Of a stretch of 64,000 nt of DNA, positions 11,235 through 23,771 are shown piece after piece. The stretch lies in NCBI GenBank assembly GCA_021613375.1, contig CM038704.1, forward strand, positions 30,070,582 through 30,134,581, given 5' to 3'. The DNA comes from Megaleporinus macrocephalus (lineage: Eukaryota; Chordata; Actinopteri; Characiformes; Anostomidae). The notes under the pieces were generated by a model. That model was not told the origin of the DNA. It did no database searches and worked only from the letters and a program-made list of their open reading frames with translations. Within the stretch, counting starts at the first letter, position 1. Each line of letters starts with the position of its first letter. Position numbers and translations under genes: made by a program.

Positions 11235-13730
11235 ATGTTTACCCTCACAGAAGTTGCCTCTCTGAACGACATCCAGCCGACCTATCGAATACTGAAACCA
11301 TGGTGGGATGTATTTATGGATTATTTGGGCATTGTTATGCTCATGGTGGCAATATTTGCGGGGACGATGCAGTTAACCAAAGATCAGGTAGTTTGCTTGC
11401 CTGTTCTGGATTCATGTCAGGACTCTCGTACAACACAAAGGCCACCAGAAGAGGCTCCTGGCATCGGGACAGGAGGAAACCAAGTGACATTAACAGCTGC
11501 ACCTTCAAGCAAAGACCAGTCTGAAACAGGTGTCCCCTGTCCTCACCAAGCTGGTATTGGTGTGAAAACAAACTTGGACTTTCAGCAGTATGTCTTTGTC
11601 AACCAGATGTGCTATCATGTTGCCCTTCCCTGGTATTCAAAGTACTTTCCATATCTTGCCCTTATTCACACTATTGTGCTCATGGTCAGCAGCAACTTCT
11701 GGTTCAAGTATCCAAAGACAAGTTCCAAAATTGAACATTTTGTGTCTATTTTGGGGAAATGTTTTGAGTCCCCTTGGACCACTAAAGCATTATCTGAGAC
11801 AGCTTGTGAAGACTCTGAGGAGAATAAACAAAGACTGACTGGAGCGCCTTCATTACCAAAGCATTTCTCCACCAGCAGTGAAGAGGGAAGTCCAAACCAA
11901 TCCACACCAATGCTTGCAAAATCTAGCGTTAAGTTTTCTACAGAAAAGCCTGTGATTGAAGTCCCTAGCATGACGATACTGGACAAGAAAGACGGTGAGC
12001 AGGCCAAGGCCCTTTTTGAGAAAGTGAGGAAGTTCCGTGCACATGTTGAGGACAGCGACCTGATCTACAAGCTCTATGTTGCACAAACAGTAATAAAGAC
12101 GTTCAAGTTCATTCTGATTCTGTGTTACACCTCGACATTTGTTGCCTCCATTCAGTTTGACCATAACTGTGTACCCAATATAAAACATTTAACCGGCTAC
12201 ACCAATTTCACATGCACTCACAACATGGCTTTCATGTTGAAAAAGCTGCTTATTAGCTATATTGCTCTCATTTGCGTTTATGGATTGGTATGCATTCACA
12301 CGCTTTTCTGGCTGTTCAGGCGGCCCCTCAAGGAGTACTCGTTTGAGAAAGTAAGAGAAGAGAGCAGCTTTAGTGACATTCCAGATGTAAAGAATGACTT
12401 TGCTTTCCTTTTGCACATGGTTGATCAGTACGACCAGTTGTACTCCAAACGCTTTGGTGTCTTTCTCTCCGAGGTGAGCGAGAACAAGCTGCGAGAAATT
12501 AGTTTGAATCATGAGTGGACGTTTGAGAAACTCCGGCAGCATGTGACCCGCAATTTGCAGGACAAGCTAGAGCTCCATCTGTTTATGCTCTCAGGTGTTC
12601 CTGATGCAGTGTTTGAGCTCACTGACCTGGAGATATTGAAGCTGGAGCTAATCCCTGAAGCGCGGATAACGGCAAAAATCTCACAGATGATCAACCTTCA
12701 GGAGCTGCATTTTTATCACTGCCCTGCCAAAGTCGAGCAGACGGCTTTCAGTTTTCTCCGAGATCACCTACGGTGCCTTCACGTCAAGTTTACGGATGTT
12801 GCAGAGATCCCCACGTGGGTATACTTGTTAAAGAACCTGAGGGAGCTCTACTTGGTGGGAAACCTGAACTCAGAGAATAACAAAATGATTGGTTTGGAAT
12901 CCCTCAGGGATCTGAGGCATCTCAAAGTCTTGCACCTGAAGAGCAACCTTACCAAGATCCCGACAAACATAACAGACTTGGCTCCTCATCTGGTCAAACT
13001 TGTGGTACACAATGATGGAACGAAACTCCTGGTTTTAAATAGCTTGAAAAAGATGATGAACATTTCTGATCTGGAGTTGCATAATTGTGAACTGGAAAGG
13101 ATACCGCATGCCATTTTTAGCCTGACCAATCTACAGGAGTTGGATCTGAAATCGAACAATATTCGTACCATTGAGGAGGTCATCAGCTTCCAACACCTCA
13201 AAAGGCTTACGTGCCTCAAACTGTGGCACAATAAGATAATCACCATTCCACTGTCGATAAGCCATGTAAAGAACCTCGAGTCCCTCTATCTTTCACACAA
13301 CAAACTGGAGTCCTTGCCTGTCCCGTTGTTTAATCTGCTTAAGCTGAGGTATTTGGACTTAAGTCACAATTCCATTGTCGTGATCCCACTAGAGATAGGA
13401 TTCCTCCAGAACCTCCAGCATTTTGCCATCACAGGAAACAAAGTGGAGGTGGTGCCCAAACAGCTGTTCAAATGCACAAAGCTGCGTACCCTTTGTCTCG
13501 GGCACAACTGTATCTCTGCCCTGCCGGAGAAAATTGGCAATTTGGTGCAGCTGACACATCTGGAACTGAAGGGAAACTGCCTGGACCGCCTCCCGGCCCA
13601 ACTCGGCCAGTGCCGACTCCTGCGTCGAAACTGTCTCGTCGTAGAAGACCACCTGTTTGATTCCCTGCCCACTGAGGTCAAAGAGAGCATAAATCAAGAA
13701 ACCAATGTTACCTTTGCTAATGGAATGTAA
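11235..13730 (+). CDS. lrrc8d: Volume-regulated anion channel subunit LRRC8D
   Basis: LRRC8D is a plasma-membrane subunit of the hexameric volume-regulated anion channel. It assembles with LRRC8A and favours passage of larger or neutral osmolytes such as taurine. The frame encodes 831 aa with the family layout: the near-invariant N-terminus MFTLTEVASLNDIQPTYRIL, TM1 at about 25-45, a variable extracellular loop, LDFQQY at 114-119, TM2 at about 138-158, TM3 and TM4 at about 280-355, then leucine-rich repeats from about 400 to the end. Phe116 lies where the family has its pore-constriction residue (Arg103 in LRRC8A, Phe143 in human LRRC8D as I recall). The LRR region is very close to the mammalian protein, and the tail ends in FANGM. 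I chose the ATG at 11,235 because it gives the canonical start and lies 2 nt after a good splice acceptor; the eight codons from 11,211 are intron. The protein is about 27 aa shorter than human (858 aa), mostly in extracellular loop 1. Confidence 0.97.
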   Translation: MFTLTEVASLNDIQPTYRILKPWWDVFMDYLGIVMLMVAIFAGTMQLTKDQVVCLPVLDSCQDSRTTQRPPEEAPGIGTGGNQVTLTAAPSSKDQSETGVPCPHQAGIGVKTNLDFQQYVFVNQMCYHVALPWYSKYFPYLALIHTIVLMVSSNFWFKYPKTSSKIEHFVSILGKCFESPWTTKALSETACEDSEENKQRLTGAPSLPKHFSTSSEEGSPNQSTPMLAKSSVKFSTEKPVIEVPSMTILDKKDGEQAKALFEKVRKFRAHVEDSDLIYKLYVAQTVIKTFKFILILCYTSTFVASIQFDHNCVPNIKHLTGYTNFTCTHNMAFMLKKLLISYIALICVYGLVCIHTLFWLFRRPLKEYSFEKVREESSFSDIPDVKNDFAFLLHMVDQYDQLYSKRFGVFLSEVSENKLREISLNHEWTFEKLRQHVTRNLQDKLELHLFMLSGVPDAVFELTDLEILKLELIPEARITAKISQMINLQELHFYHCPAKVEQTAFSFLRDHLRCLHVKFTDVAEIPTWVYLLKNLRELYLVGNLNSENNKMIGLESLRDLRHLKVLHLKSNLTKIPTNITDLAPHLVKLVVHNDGTKLLVLNSLKKMMNISDLELHNCELERIPHAIFSLTNLQELDLKSNNIRTIEEVISFQHLKRLTCLKLWHNKIITIPLSISHVKNLESLYLSHNKLESLPVPLFNLLKLRYLDLSHNSIVVIPLEIGFLQNLQHFAITGNKVEVVPKQLFKCTKLRTLCLGHNCISALPEKIGNLVQLTHLELKGNCLDRLPAQLGQCRLLRRNCLVVEDHLFDSLPTEVKESINQETNVTFANGM

Positions 13731-15520
13731 GAGTGGCATAGAGTTTGATTTAGCGAGACCTCCTCTTTACCCTAGTCCTCTTTTGTCCAAGATCTTGTAA
13801 TTAATTTGGAATGGGACTACACAAGAGGGCGCAAAGCTTTCCACTCAGCTGGTAAAAGTTTAGCTCAGTACTAAGAGGTTTCCGTTACAATTAACAAGAA
13901 TATTTGCTGAGAGTTGATTCTGCCGTCAGCTGAACACGAAGGCCAGTACAAAATATTTGATTGACTGACTGTACTTATGTTGGTTATTAAAAAAAAAAAA
14001 AACGTGTAAGAAGCCAGGGAATTTGGAAGTACAGTTTCCAATATTTCCATACACAGCTGTTTTTGTTCTTACACTTTTTTTGTTATATTCCAGTAGGTAC
14101 TGTGGTTTTCCTGATACAGTGCTAACATTTTTATGTTTTCTTGTTTCTCAGTAACATGCTGTACAGACTTGGGCACCCCTCAGTAGTCTGTCATTTCTTT
14201 GTATTCACGTTTTGTATTTTAGCTAGCTGGTGTCCGCACAGTACAACCCACATTGTGGTGCAGTTACCGATTGTATTGATTCATGGACCTCAATTCACAA
14301 ACCAGGGAACTGATGCTTGTTAACCTGATTCAAGAGTTATTTGTGTATAACACCAAGTTCTAAGGTCTTTGCTGCTTTGAAAACCCTAAAGCTTTCAAAA
14401 CATTTTATTGTCCTGTTATTTATTCTTCTACAGTCAAAATGTTAGTCAGTAGATATTTATAAAATCTGAAAATCTGCTGAAAAAAACCACAGGTGTTTTA
14501 GGAACACTACATGAGGAGATTCCAATGCATAGGGGTCCTATGCAGTCAGATTTTGAGGGAAGATCTAACAAGATTAAGGCTATTTTTAAGTGTTATGGCA
14601 CTAAAACTAGAAAATATATATTCCTTATTTCCCCTTATTACTGACTCAAGGCTTTTTTCACAAATTTTAAGTGATTTTTCTGTTTTCTGTTTTTATTTGA
14701 TCAGCTTGTTCCTGAACAGTACATTCTGCTTCAAGCTAGTAGTACATAATTTACTAATTTCAGGAGTCATGCCACTTTCACAACAGGTGTGAGATTATTA
14801 CTAAATAACAAAAGAACTAAAAAAGTGGTAATTACCAGGTATATTTACTTTTTAAGGGGCTCTCAACGTATTTCCTGAATCTATTTATGCTTCTATCTAT
14901 AGGCTCCTGCATGGATTTACTGTTTACTAACTCAAATAAAGAACAGTGTTCTTGCCGTTTAATACCAGAAACCTAATTGTGTAAAATGTAAGCATAAACA
15001 GGTGCAGAAAAAAGACATAAATAGCCTGTTATGTCAATATCGTGGTACACCTGTATAGACAATATTTGCCCAGCACTGTGCAAAACTAGCCACCTCCAAC
15101 AAAGGATATACAGTCAGGGGAAGACCTCCAAACTGATTGTCAGCTGTTGGAGTACCACTTTGTATCACAACTTATTACTCTAAATTGCATGTGACTAATC
15201 ATTCAGCTCCTCTCTATGCATTGTAAAGGCCAGTTTGTATTCGTATGCCATCATGATGTGTTTCAGGAGAACTGCAATGGCTTAGATTTTTCCATGTGAA
15301 AACACTGACGTTATCACAACTGTGAATCCATGGTGATCAGAGAACAATCTTAAGTTTTTATATAAATGCACTTGAACAATTATGACAATTATGCAAAACT
15401 GTCTCAAAATTGATATTTTCATAAATAGTTGCCCAAATCCAGTCAGACTTTTTTTTTTTTAGAAACTGTTCCTGTAGTTTCACTGTTTTTGGTCTAATAA
15501 AACTGCACATTCCTAAAAGA
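13731..15520 (+). other. lrrc8d: lrrc8d 3' UTR with candidate poly(A) signals
   Basis: AT-rich sequence follows the stop codon with no other gene. AATAAA hexamers occur at 14,935-14,940 and 15,496-15,501, either of which could end the transcript. The second lies in TCTAATAAAACTGC. Where cleavage really occurs cannot be judged from sequence alone. Confidence 0.5.
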
Positions 15521-16174
15521 GGGTATATCTTATTGTTATTTATGTAGTGTAGAGTTTCAAAATTAACCTGTTATGCTTCTTTATCATTAGAAGACCTTTG
15601 GGATGGTTTGGAGTGATGCTTGTGATCCAGAACTGATCGTTCAACATCAGTCGCTGACCTCACTAATACTCTTGATGCTGAATTAAGCAATCAAATCCTG
15701 TTGTGTAGAAGGCCCTGTTTTCATTTCCAAGAATGAATTCTCTACTTGGCTCTACTTGGAGATTTAAAAAAAAAATCTATCATAGTGAAATGAGTAACTA
15801 ATTGGCATTACATCAGATTGTGGTAAGGGGTGGACTTTGTACTAGGCAAAGGTAGGCAGCTGCCTAGGACCCCCATGAGCCAATATGTATACATTTTAAA
15901 ATAGCTGATATTTGTGACTGCAATTATTTTAATGCAGCTTTACCACTTAGTCATGCTTAGACATAATACTAACATTAGTATAGATTGCTCCAGACTTTGA
16001 GTAATTACTCAAAAAAAAAACAATGTAATGTAACCAGTAATGGCATATATTTATCTTAAAATTAAATATTAATAGGAAATATATGACTGGATTTGCCATA
16101 TAAACACATAGACTTACATATTCACCAAGCTCTTGAGTGGGAACACCTTCATTGTTTATTTTATCAGCTGCACA
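15521..16174. other. Intergenic sequence, nothing recognised
   Basis: Unique AT-rich DNA with short poly(A) runs. No coding frame or repeat family was recognised. Confidence 0.5.
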
Positions 16175-16640
16175 TTAGAGAACTTAGGAGAACTTTGTAG
16201 TTGTACAATTATAGACTGTTGTTCATATCAGTTTAATTAGCCCCTGTTTTACTTCTTTAATGGTCAGGAGCAACACAGAAGATCATTCTCAGCATTGTGA
16301 CACATCTCAGCCGTGACACTGACATGGTGGTGGTGTAGTAGTGTTTTGTGATATAAGTGAATCTGACTTTTTAAACACCACAGTGTCGCTGCTAGACTGA
16401 GACTAGTCCACCACCCGAAACTATCCAGCCAACAACATCCTGTGGGCGGTGCCCTGTGAACACTGATGAACGACTACAAGATGATCAACACAAACTGCAG
16501 CAATGGGTGAACTATCATCTCTGACTTTACATCAACAAGGTAGGAGTGTTTAATAGAGTGGGCAGTGAGTGGACACAGTGTTTAAAAACACACTGCAGCA
16601 CTGCTGTGTCTGATACACTCACACCAGTACCACGTCAGTG
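16175..16640. mobile_element. Fold-back MITE family, copy A (fragment)
   Basis: The copy contains the family's hallmark phrases: CTTTGTAGTTGTAC near 16,195, TGACACTGACATGGTGGTGG near 16,315, a central TATCCAGCCAACAACATC near 16,425, and a partly inverted second half ending in ACTCACACCAGTACCACG. Related copies lie at 31,622, 33,485, 54,170, 54,414 and 58,238. The internal halves are complementary to each other, so the element can fold on itself. It is non-coding. Confidence 0.75.
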
Positions 16641-18487
16641 TAGCTACAAGTTTCCCAAGAGCTGTTTTGGTTATAAAAAGATGAAAGTTCCTCAGGGGGG
16701 AAAAAAACAAATGCTGAAAGGTTTTGCCGTTGATGGCATATGGGCCTAAAAGCATATGGACCTGAGTTTGTGTCTTCAGTGACGTGTTAATCTCAGACAA
16801 ATCCACAAGAAAAAGACATTCAAGAAAGATGGGCAGACCACAGTTGACTGCATTAAAAAATCATAATCGGTACTCAGTGTAATCAATAATCAGTGGTCAG
16901 TAAAAGCAGTGGTCAGAAACATGTGGCTTCAGTTTTTTTGACAGAGCCGGTCAGCAAAGCTGCTGCCATAACAACAGTATAAGCACTGGAAATCCAACAT
17001 TTTCCATATTGGACTGAGAACGAGGGATCCTGATTCTACACGTGTCTACTACTGTTAATCCCACTATTCTGAAAGACTCTGAATGGTCTAGAGAAACCTG
17101 CTAACTTTATCACAGTGGTGGTGATTAGAACTACAGAGTCAAGGGGTATACATCACAAATACAGCCGTTTTACTGTCCAAACCCACCAGTTAAGCTCCAG
17201 CAACAATATGTGTATCTGTCACATTTCTTTTCTTGAATTCAGCGAGGTAGCTGGTTTACTAAATTCTTCAGATGATTGGTTCCCATCACCACCACCACTG
17301 AACTGAACTGTTCTGACTTAAAATTTCATCTTATCCAGTCATTTAAAATAAAGAAATCTTGATTTCCCACTCTCTGGTGTGAAGTGAATTTTGTCACTTT
17401 GTCCACCTCAAATACTTCTTCTGATTACATCATAGTATTTGTTTTTTTAGCTGGCAGCTTAAATGTATCCTCAATTGCCTTACATATCTCGTAATACTCT
17501 GTGTCAGTGCCACTGTGGTTAAGAAAAAATAGAAGTGTGTCCTAGAAGGATGACACTGCCTTCTAAGGACTTATGAGACAGTGCAAGCAGCCAGGCATAG
17601 AGACAGCTGCCTTCAGTTTTGGGCCGATATTAAGCAACAAAATACACCCCCACCCCCAACTCCTGCAGCCCCCCACTTAGAAATGACAGAAACTGCTCAC
17701 TTAGAAGACACTTCTTGCTAATGGACACGCCCCCTTCAATATTCAGATATGCTCAAAAATGTCCACTCCTCAAAAATATACTAATGTAAAAATATATAAA
17801 TATATTCCACTAGTTTTATGTTATGTTAGGATCTGTCAGTGTTCCTATCCGTTTTTGTTGGGACATATAAAAAAAAAATTAATTAATTAATTTTGATTAC
17901 AGTTAGCTTACATTCATTATCAGTCTTCATGGGCAAGAGGAAGGGTAGCAAACACACACAAAATTTAGTTCCATATTTCTTCTGGACACCCCAGACATTT
18001 AATGATTTTTTTTTATTCTTTCACCAACAATCTTGAGGTAAGATAATATAGGATAATCTTTTATTTGTCCCACAGTGGTACAACAGTGGTACAACAAAAA
18101 ATAGATAAATTAACAGTACAGTATAAAACAATAAAATATTGTAAATAATAAAAGTCAAAACTCTGAATAATATATTTACAGATAACTGCAAATTATTTAC
18201 AGATAATTGTACCTTAACTCTTGAGGTAATAAGTATTTAATTAAGTACTAAGTACCCTATTTAAGAAATAAAGTGTAGTTTCTTTTCCTGAAGTTAATAA
18301 CTGACTGTTGTCCTTTTTGTATGGGGCAGCCATTAGACCTCCTTTGCATTTACAGCGTCACAGCTTTAGTCCTTCTAACATAATTCTTGTGCGCCATCTT
18401 GTGGTGAAATAGTGTCAAAACCAACTAGAACTGTATATTTTACAACAAAAACAAAACTCCATATAAACCCTCGACGAATTTTGGTTT

Positions 18488-18492
<5 letters not shown>
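16641..18492. other. Intergenic sequence, nothing recognised
   Basis: AT-rich DNA with short homopolymers. The short frames here match no family I know. Confidence 0.5.

Positions 18493-18572
<80 letters not shown>
18493..18572. repeat. (TA)n microsatellite
   Basis: About 40 uninterrupted TA dinucleotides. Confidence 0.97.
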
Positions 18573-18575
<3 letters not shown>

Positions 18576-18662
18576 TTTTTTTTCAGAATACAACACAGCC
18601 TCACTGGCATTTCAACAAAGCTGAGTCCCGTGCCGATATACTTGAACGTATGAAGGATATTG

Positions 18663-18990
18663 TGAAGGAGGTTTTGACAATATACTGACAACGTTACCAC
18701 AACATTGTCAGATAAGATCAGATAATATAACTTTCTGAGGAATTACGTTGTGGTCACCAGAACAGGTTGTCACAATAACGTCTGTGTCTAGAGTGAATTA
18801 ACTTCAGATTTAAATATTAAAAACGTTCGTCGTATTCTTGGTATTGAGAAACACTTTGCTCTGCTAGTGAGGAGGTGATGCTCACTCGAAACCCTGCAAA
18901 CAGTTATATTGTGATGTTGCGACTACGTACTGCTTTGGTGCCCACAATGTTGTCACAAGCAAGGGCGCAGGAGCGGGTTTGACATTGCTA
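18663..18990 (-). repeat. CAACGTTGT repeat family, copy 2 (inverted)
   Basis: The run AACTTTCTGAGGAATTACG near 18,730 is the reverse complement of the phrase in copies 1 and 3. It is surrounded by GACAACGTT, CACAACATTGTC and CACAATGTTGTCAC. It lies just downstream of the (TA)n tract at 18,493. Confidence 0.55.
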
Positions 18991-20800
18991 ACATGAATCA
19001 GAGCCCACCCCCTAAAATATTACCTGTAAGCTGATTCCACTGTAGGTACGGTAGTAAATCACTGTACGTACAGTGACGTAGAACACCATTTGTGGAATTA
19101 CAGTAAATTGAAATTAAATACATTAAATACATTAGCTGTACTTCTGTTTATTATTAGATGAATCTGGTTAAAGGTCACTTTACGAACTAAACAAGATACT
19201 CCACATTACATGGTACTGCAGAAAACATTAAAATTATACATGCAATGTCTGGATTATATACACATATAACCAAAACAATCATTACTATCTTTGGTGGCAT
19301 AATGCTAACATGAAATAACAAAACAATGTATGTTAAGGTTTCCTGACTAGACAAGACTAACATTTGTGTTAGACAGTAAGGCTGTGTCCCAAACAGCACC
19401 CTCTGGAACATTACATACTGCACTACTGAAAGCACTTCTAACGATGGTGTCCTTCCTTAATTAATGAATTAATAAATTTTATTACTTAATGTAGTAGCAG
19501 CCTGCAGTTTGGGATGTGGCCAGAGTAAGGTAACTTTATGTTTCAGAGTACTTTCTGACAAAAGTTAATATAAACTTTAGCTATCCTAAACCCTTTTAGT
19601 CTGTTACCATAACAACACGTTATACTAAAGCCATTTTTATTGCAGTAAATTTTGCTTTTCATTGCTTTCATCACTAACTTTGCATTTAAAGCTGGCACGA
19701 GCTACCTGACGCTCCAACCAGGCGAGAGCTGGCTCAGTGAAGCTGCCGACTGCAAGATATTTCTGAACAGACGTCTCAACACAAGCCTTAACAACGTGAA
19801 AGACCACCTAACAACCAAAGCCCGTTGCTAACAACAAACACAGCGCATGAATTGCGTAGGCTGCCAAAATGCGCTTTTAATATAAAGTGTTTTTAAACAG
19901 TTTCTGCTTTTCTGTGGTTTAATTTTTGGGTGGGACAAATCTGTCTGTTCTTGTTTGGAGGTACTTGGAGCTACTTGGAGGTATTTTTGGTGTTTCTGAG
20001 TTTGTACTTCACACTCACCTGGTTAGCTAGAACGCATTGTTCTGTAGCAGAAAGCTTTACCAGTCTAGTACAGACAGCAGTGTTCAGCATTGACTACATT
20101 AGTGTTCAGCTGATTCCTACAAAGATCTGTTCGTGTGATGGCATATAAACATGAAAGTCTTTAATTATCAGAGAAACAGGAACAATAATAAAGCCTGTGG
20201 ACTCTCAACGGACAGTTCAGTAAAATGCCTGAACACTGTATTACACTAATAAAGAATAACGAGCTGTGGACTCTTCTCTGGACTAGTCTCTTGGTCCTCC
20301 ATGTCTCTTTGTCCACTGATCAGTAGACTGCACTCAGATGATTTCTTGGTCCTTGGTGCCGCTATGTCCACTGATCAGTGGCCTTTACTCTGGAACGTGA
20401 TCTGGGTCTGTGGTGGCTCTCTGTCCGTGAAGGAGGAGGCTCTACTTCAGGACAGTCTTGGGTCACTGTGTCTCTGTGAACTACAAATGCAATTACACTC
20501 ATGGTATTATCAAAGTGTAAATACACAATGGAAACTATCAAGATACTGTTATGTAATTACATGAGGCAAGAACTAATTGATATTCATGTGTAATTACATA
20601 AGCTGTATTGCTGTAATCCTTGTGTAACAGTGGCTACACCACTAGTAGTTACATAAGTTTTGCATATGTCGTTCATGTGTAACTACACAGTTATTACACA
20701 CACTTACTATAAAGCGAGAGTGTGAATCTTTTTTAGAAATGTGGGGACTGATTACGGAATTTGATGTTTTGTAGCTGGTAACTTTTCTGAAACTGGTTTT
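18991..20800. other. Intergenic sequence with unclassified repeats
   Basis: At 20,280-20,400 a block of about 60 bp with GTCCACTGATCAGT occurs twice in tandem with changes. At 20,480-20,710 the motif TGTAATTACAT and variants recur in both orientations, as in many fish MITEs. No coding region was recognised. Confidence 0.4.
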
Positions 20801-20835
20801 CTTTACTCACCCTGAGGCTGCGTATTTGTATGCGT

Positions 20836-23630
20836 CTATTTCAGGTCCACATGATCTTCAGTGGATTCAGCTAGACCTCCAGCGTCTTCCACCTTCTGTT
20901 TCACGTCTCCTGCTGTAACATGAAGAAACATCAACAGCTGTCCAAATCCATCACTGTGGTTGGATTTGACTATCGTGTTTGTGTTGCTTACGTACAAATT
21001 GGTCTCAGTGTCACATCGTAAAATGACCCCGTAAAATAACTTAATAAATCCTGATTAAACATTAGCAGTTTTTTAGCCTTCACAGTTATTATGATGATAA
21101 TTAAGCTACTAGTTTCTTTAACTCACTCAGAAATTCACTGTAAGATCTTCTAGCGTCATCCAGCTGTGACTGCAGCAGCTCTACAATGTCCTGGTAATTA
21201 AGAATGTCATTTACTGATGTAGTAGAAATAAATGTTAGCAGTTGTGTCATCGTCTTAGAATGTAATAGTAATGACGGTGAAAGACGGTTATATTGAAGAC
21301 CTGAGTATCAGCTGATCTGATGTTACTACATGCACTGTTTTTAATTAAGGCCCTTAAGATGATCATCTGAAGATGATCAGCACTTTCTGCTGATATAAGT
21401 CTGTTACCACAAAGACACCATCTTCAGTTTCGGGTCATCATTTTCTTTACTCACTCAGATGCTGGTCCCTCTCAGTGACGAGTTCCTCCAGGGGAATCTC
21501 CAAAGACTCTGCGATGACGGCGGTCTTGGACTCAATGATGCTCACTTTAGTTCATTTTGAGAGAATTAATTAAGACACATTCACGTTAATATTAAACATT
21601 ACTCCTACTTTTACCTGAATGTTATTATTATGATTTACCTGGAGGTTGCATCATAGAGTTTAGTCTTTCCAGATTCTAAAGGAATCGCAGGGCATCAGCA
21701 GCCAATTGCACCAACAATCCCGTCAGCATCTCATCCACTGGATTTCCATTGATCCACACCATCAGTTTTCTAGCTGCATCATTTTCATTCTTTATGTATT
21801 TGCACTGACTATTTCTGGTACTTACCAATGTGTTTATAGGTCATGTCCAGGTGAGGGGACATGATGTTATAAAGGCTCTAAGCCTCTGTGTCCACCTTCA
21901 TCCCTGGCTGTACCTTAGTTTCTGAAAGGATCAGCAGCAATTCAGTCATATTATGGTGGGTTCTGATTATCAAGTCACATCACCAACTCGTGCCTGACTG
22001 AGTTGAGTGGTCAATGTTAACTGACCATAATTAACCAACACCAGCCTAGTTGTGCCGTTGAGTCCTCTAATGCTGTTTAGATGTTTCTTCAACAGCATTT
22101 CAACATCTGCATATGCAGAAACTCACCGTCAGCACCTTGTTAACTGATTTAATAGAAATTAATATTAGCAGTTGTCCAACCACTACATTATCACAGAACC
22201 TGGTAAAGATGGTGATACTGATATTGAAGCACTGAGTATCAGCAGACCTGATAATTTTTCTTTTAATTCTACTAACCCAGCCAGCATGTCCACGTGGGTC
22301 CCACATAAAATGGGCTGCCGACAGGTTCCCCTTTGGGCACCACCTGGGAACCACAGTGGCGACCCACCTGATGCCCACCATGGTTACCCACCTGGGGCCT
22401 ACAATGATAACCCAACAAGGGCCCACACCAGTCCCATACCTGGGTAACAGAGGTATGGTATGGGTATAACAAAGGTTGGGTATAACAAAGGTTATAACCC
22501 AATTGGGGTCCATGTATCACCAATCATAAAGCCACTACAAGCCCATATAAAACCTATATAGGCCAGATAAAACCATATGGGGCCCACATGGACATGTTGG
22601 CTATGGAGCTTAAAAAGTCACTTTATTTAATTAAAGCTTTTAGGATGATCATCTAAAAGCAGCTCCTTCTGCTGGTATTGGTCTGATACCATGTCTTTAG
22701 TATTATCTGTAATATTTGGTGTGCATTTGCTTAACTTACTTTTACGCTGGTCAGGTGATGACAAGTCTTTGTAGCAGGATGTACACAAACTCGCAGGTGA
22801 TTTCTTTGACGGCCACAGTGTTGTTGACTAATTTATTTAGAATATATTCAGTAATATTGAGATATAAAGATATTAATATTTCGGGTTTTGCCTGAATGTA
22901 GATTTTGTTGTGAGTCCTTCTTTTACTCTAGCTCATCCAGCTCAGATGCCTCCAAGTTGTTTTTGAGGTATCTGAATGACTCAGCAGCCGAGATCACCTT
23001 CACTATTGTCATCATCTGGTGCTCGTCTTTCATATTAATAAACACTGTCAGTCGTCCATACTTGATATATTTGCACAGATCATCTCAGCTCCTGTGTCCT
23101 CCACCTTCTCCATCTCCTGAGCTCCTGATTCAGATTTTAAGAAGATCAGCAGATGTTCAGTAACGTTTGGTCAGTTCTGATTGCCCATCATCAAGTCAGA
23201 AAATTATAACATCACCACATCTTAACTAGTTTGGGTGGCCATCATCAACTTATTCATTTATTACATCAACAGGACTGTTTGCTGGAGTTGACCAATACCA
23301 GCCAGTTTGTTCTGGTAATGTTGTACAATTCAGAGTTAACACAAAAATTTGTGCTGCTCACTCAGAGATGTGTTGCTGTTAGATGTCTCATCCAGCAGCG
23401 TTTCTATCATGGCATCTTCAATTTGCTCAGTCGTCAGCATCTGGTTTTCTGTTTGAATATTAATAAATATCAACAGCGATCTAGCTGGTTCATTATCACA
23501 ATAACCAATGTTTAATTCTTTTACTCACCCAGAGGCTGGTCCACCACTGCTCCTCCAGCAACGTCCCTCAGCAGGATCTCCAGGAGCTCACTTATGATGG
23601 GAGTTTTGCTCTGCTGTTCTCCTGCTTTAA
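20836..23630 (-). repeat. Three tandem modules of about 0.95 kb (exons plus introns)
   Basis: The intron-like DNA is duplicated as well as the exons. Sequence around 21,225-21,330 (GTTAGCAGTTGT...CTGAGTATCAGC) matches 22,150-22,255. GATGATCATCT at 21,359 matches 22,641. The region 21,953-22,060 resembles 23,170-23,290. After removing the 322-bp MITE, the spacing between equivalent segments is mostly about 940-965 bp (787-1,015 at the extremes). Approximate modules are 22,900-23,630, 21,640-22,830 and 20,836-21,550. Confidence 0.6.
22280..22601. mobile_element. 322-bp MITE with 23-bp imperfect terminal inverted repeats
   Basis: The left end GCCAGCATGTCCACGTGGG (22,280) and the reverse complement of the right end, GCCAACATGTCCATGTGGG (ending 22,601), match at all but two positions. 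The interior is rich in GGGCCC/CCCACCTGGG phrases and is non-coding. It resembles the CATGTTGGC-ended MITEs common in fish. It interrupts only the middle module of the surrounding tandem array. Confidence 0.8.
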
Positions 23631-23771
23631 TATTCATATATGAATAATATCAGCACTTATCCTGTTAATTTAGAACTATAATGATGTTTATAAGTTTCTT
23701 CTATTCACCCAGAGGGGTGCTGGAGGTTTGTCCAGCATATTCCTCCAATGATTCCAGCACCTCTGTATTGG

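Noticed and set aside
18440..18700. Minus-strand frame with a long Tyr-Ile run
   Set aside because: Translation of a (TA)n microsatellite.
22100..22513. 137-codon minus-strand frame and its 91-codon plus-strand counterpart
   Set aside because: Both run through the 322-bp MITE at 22,280-22,601.
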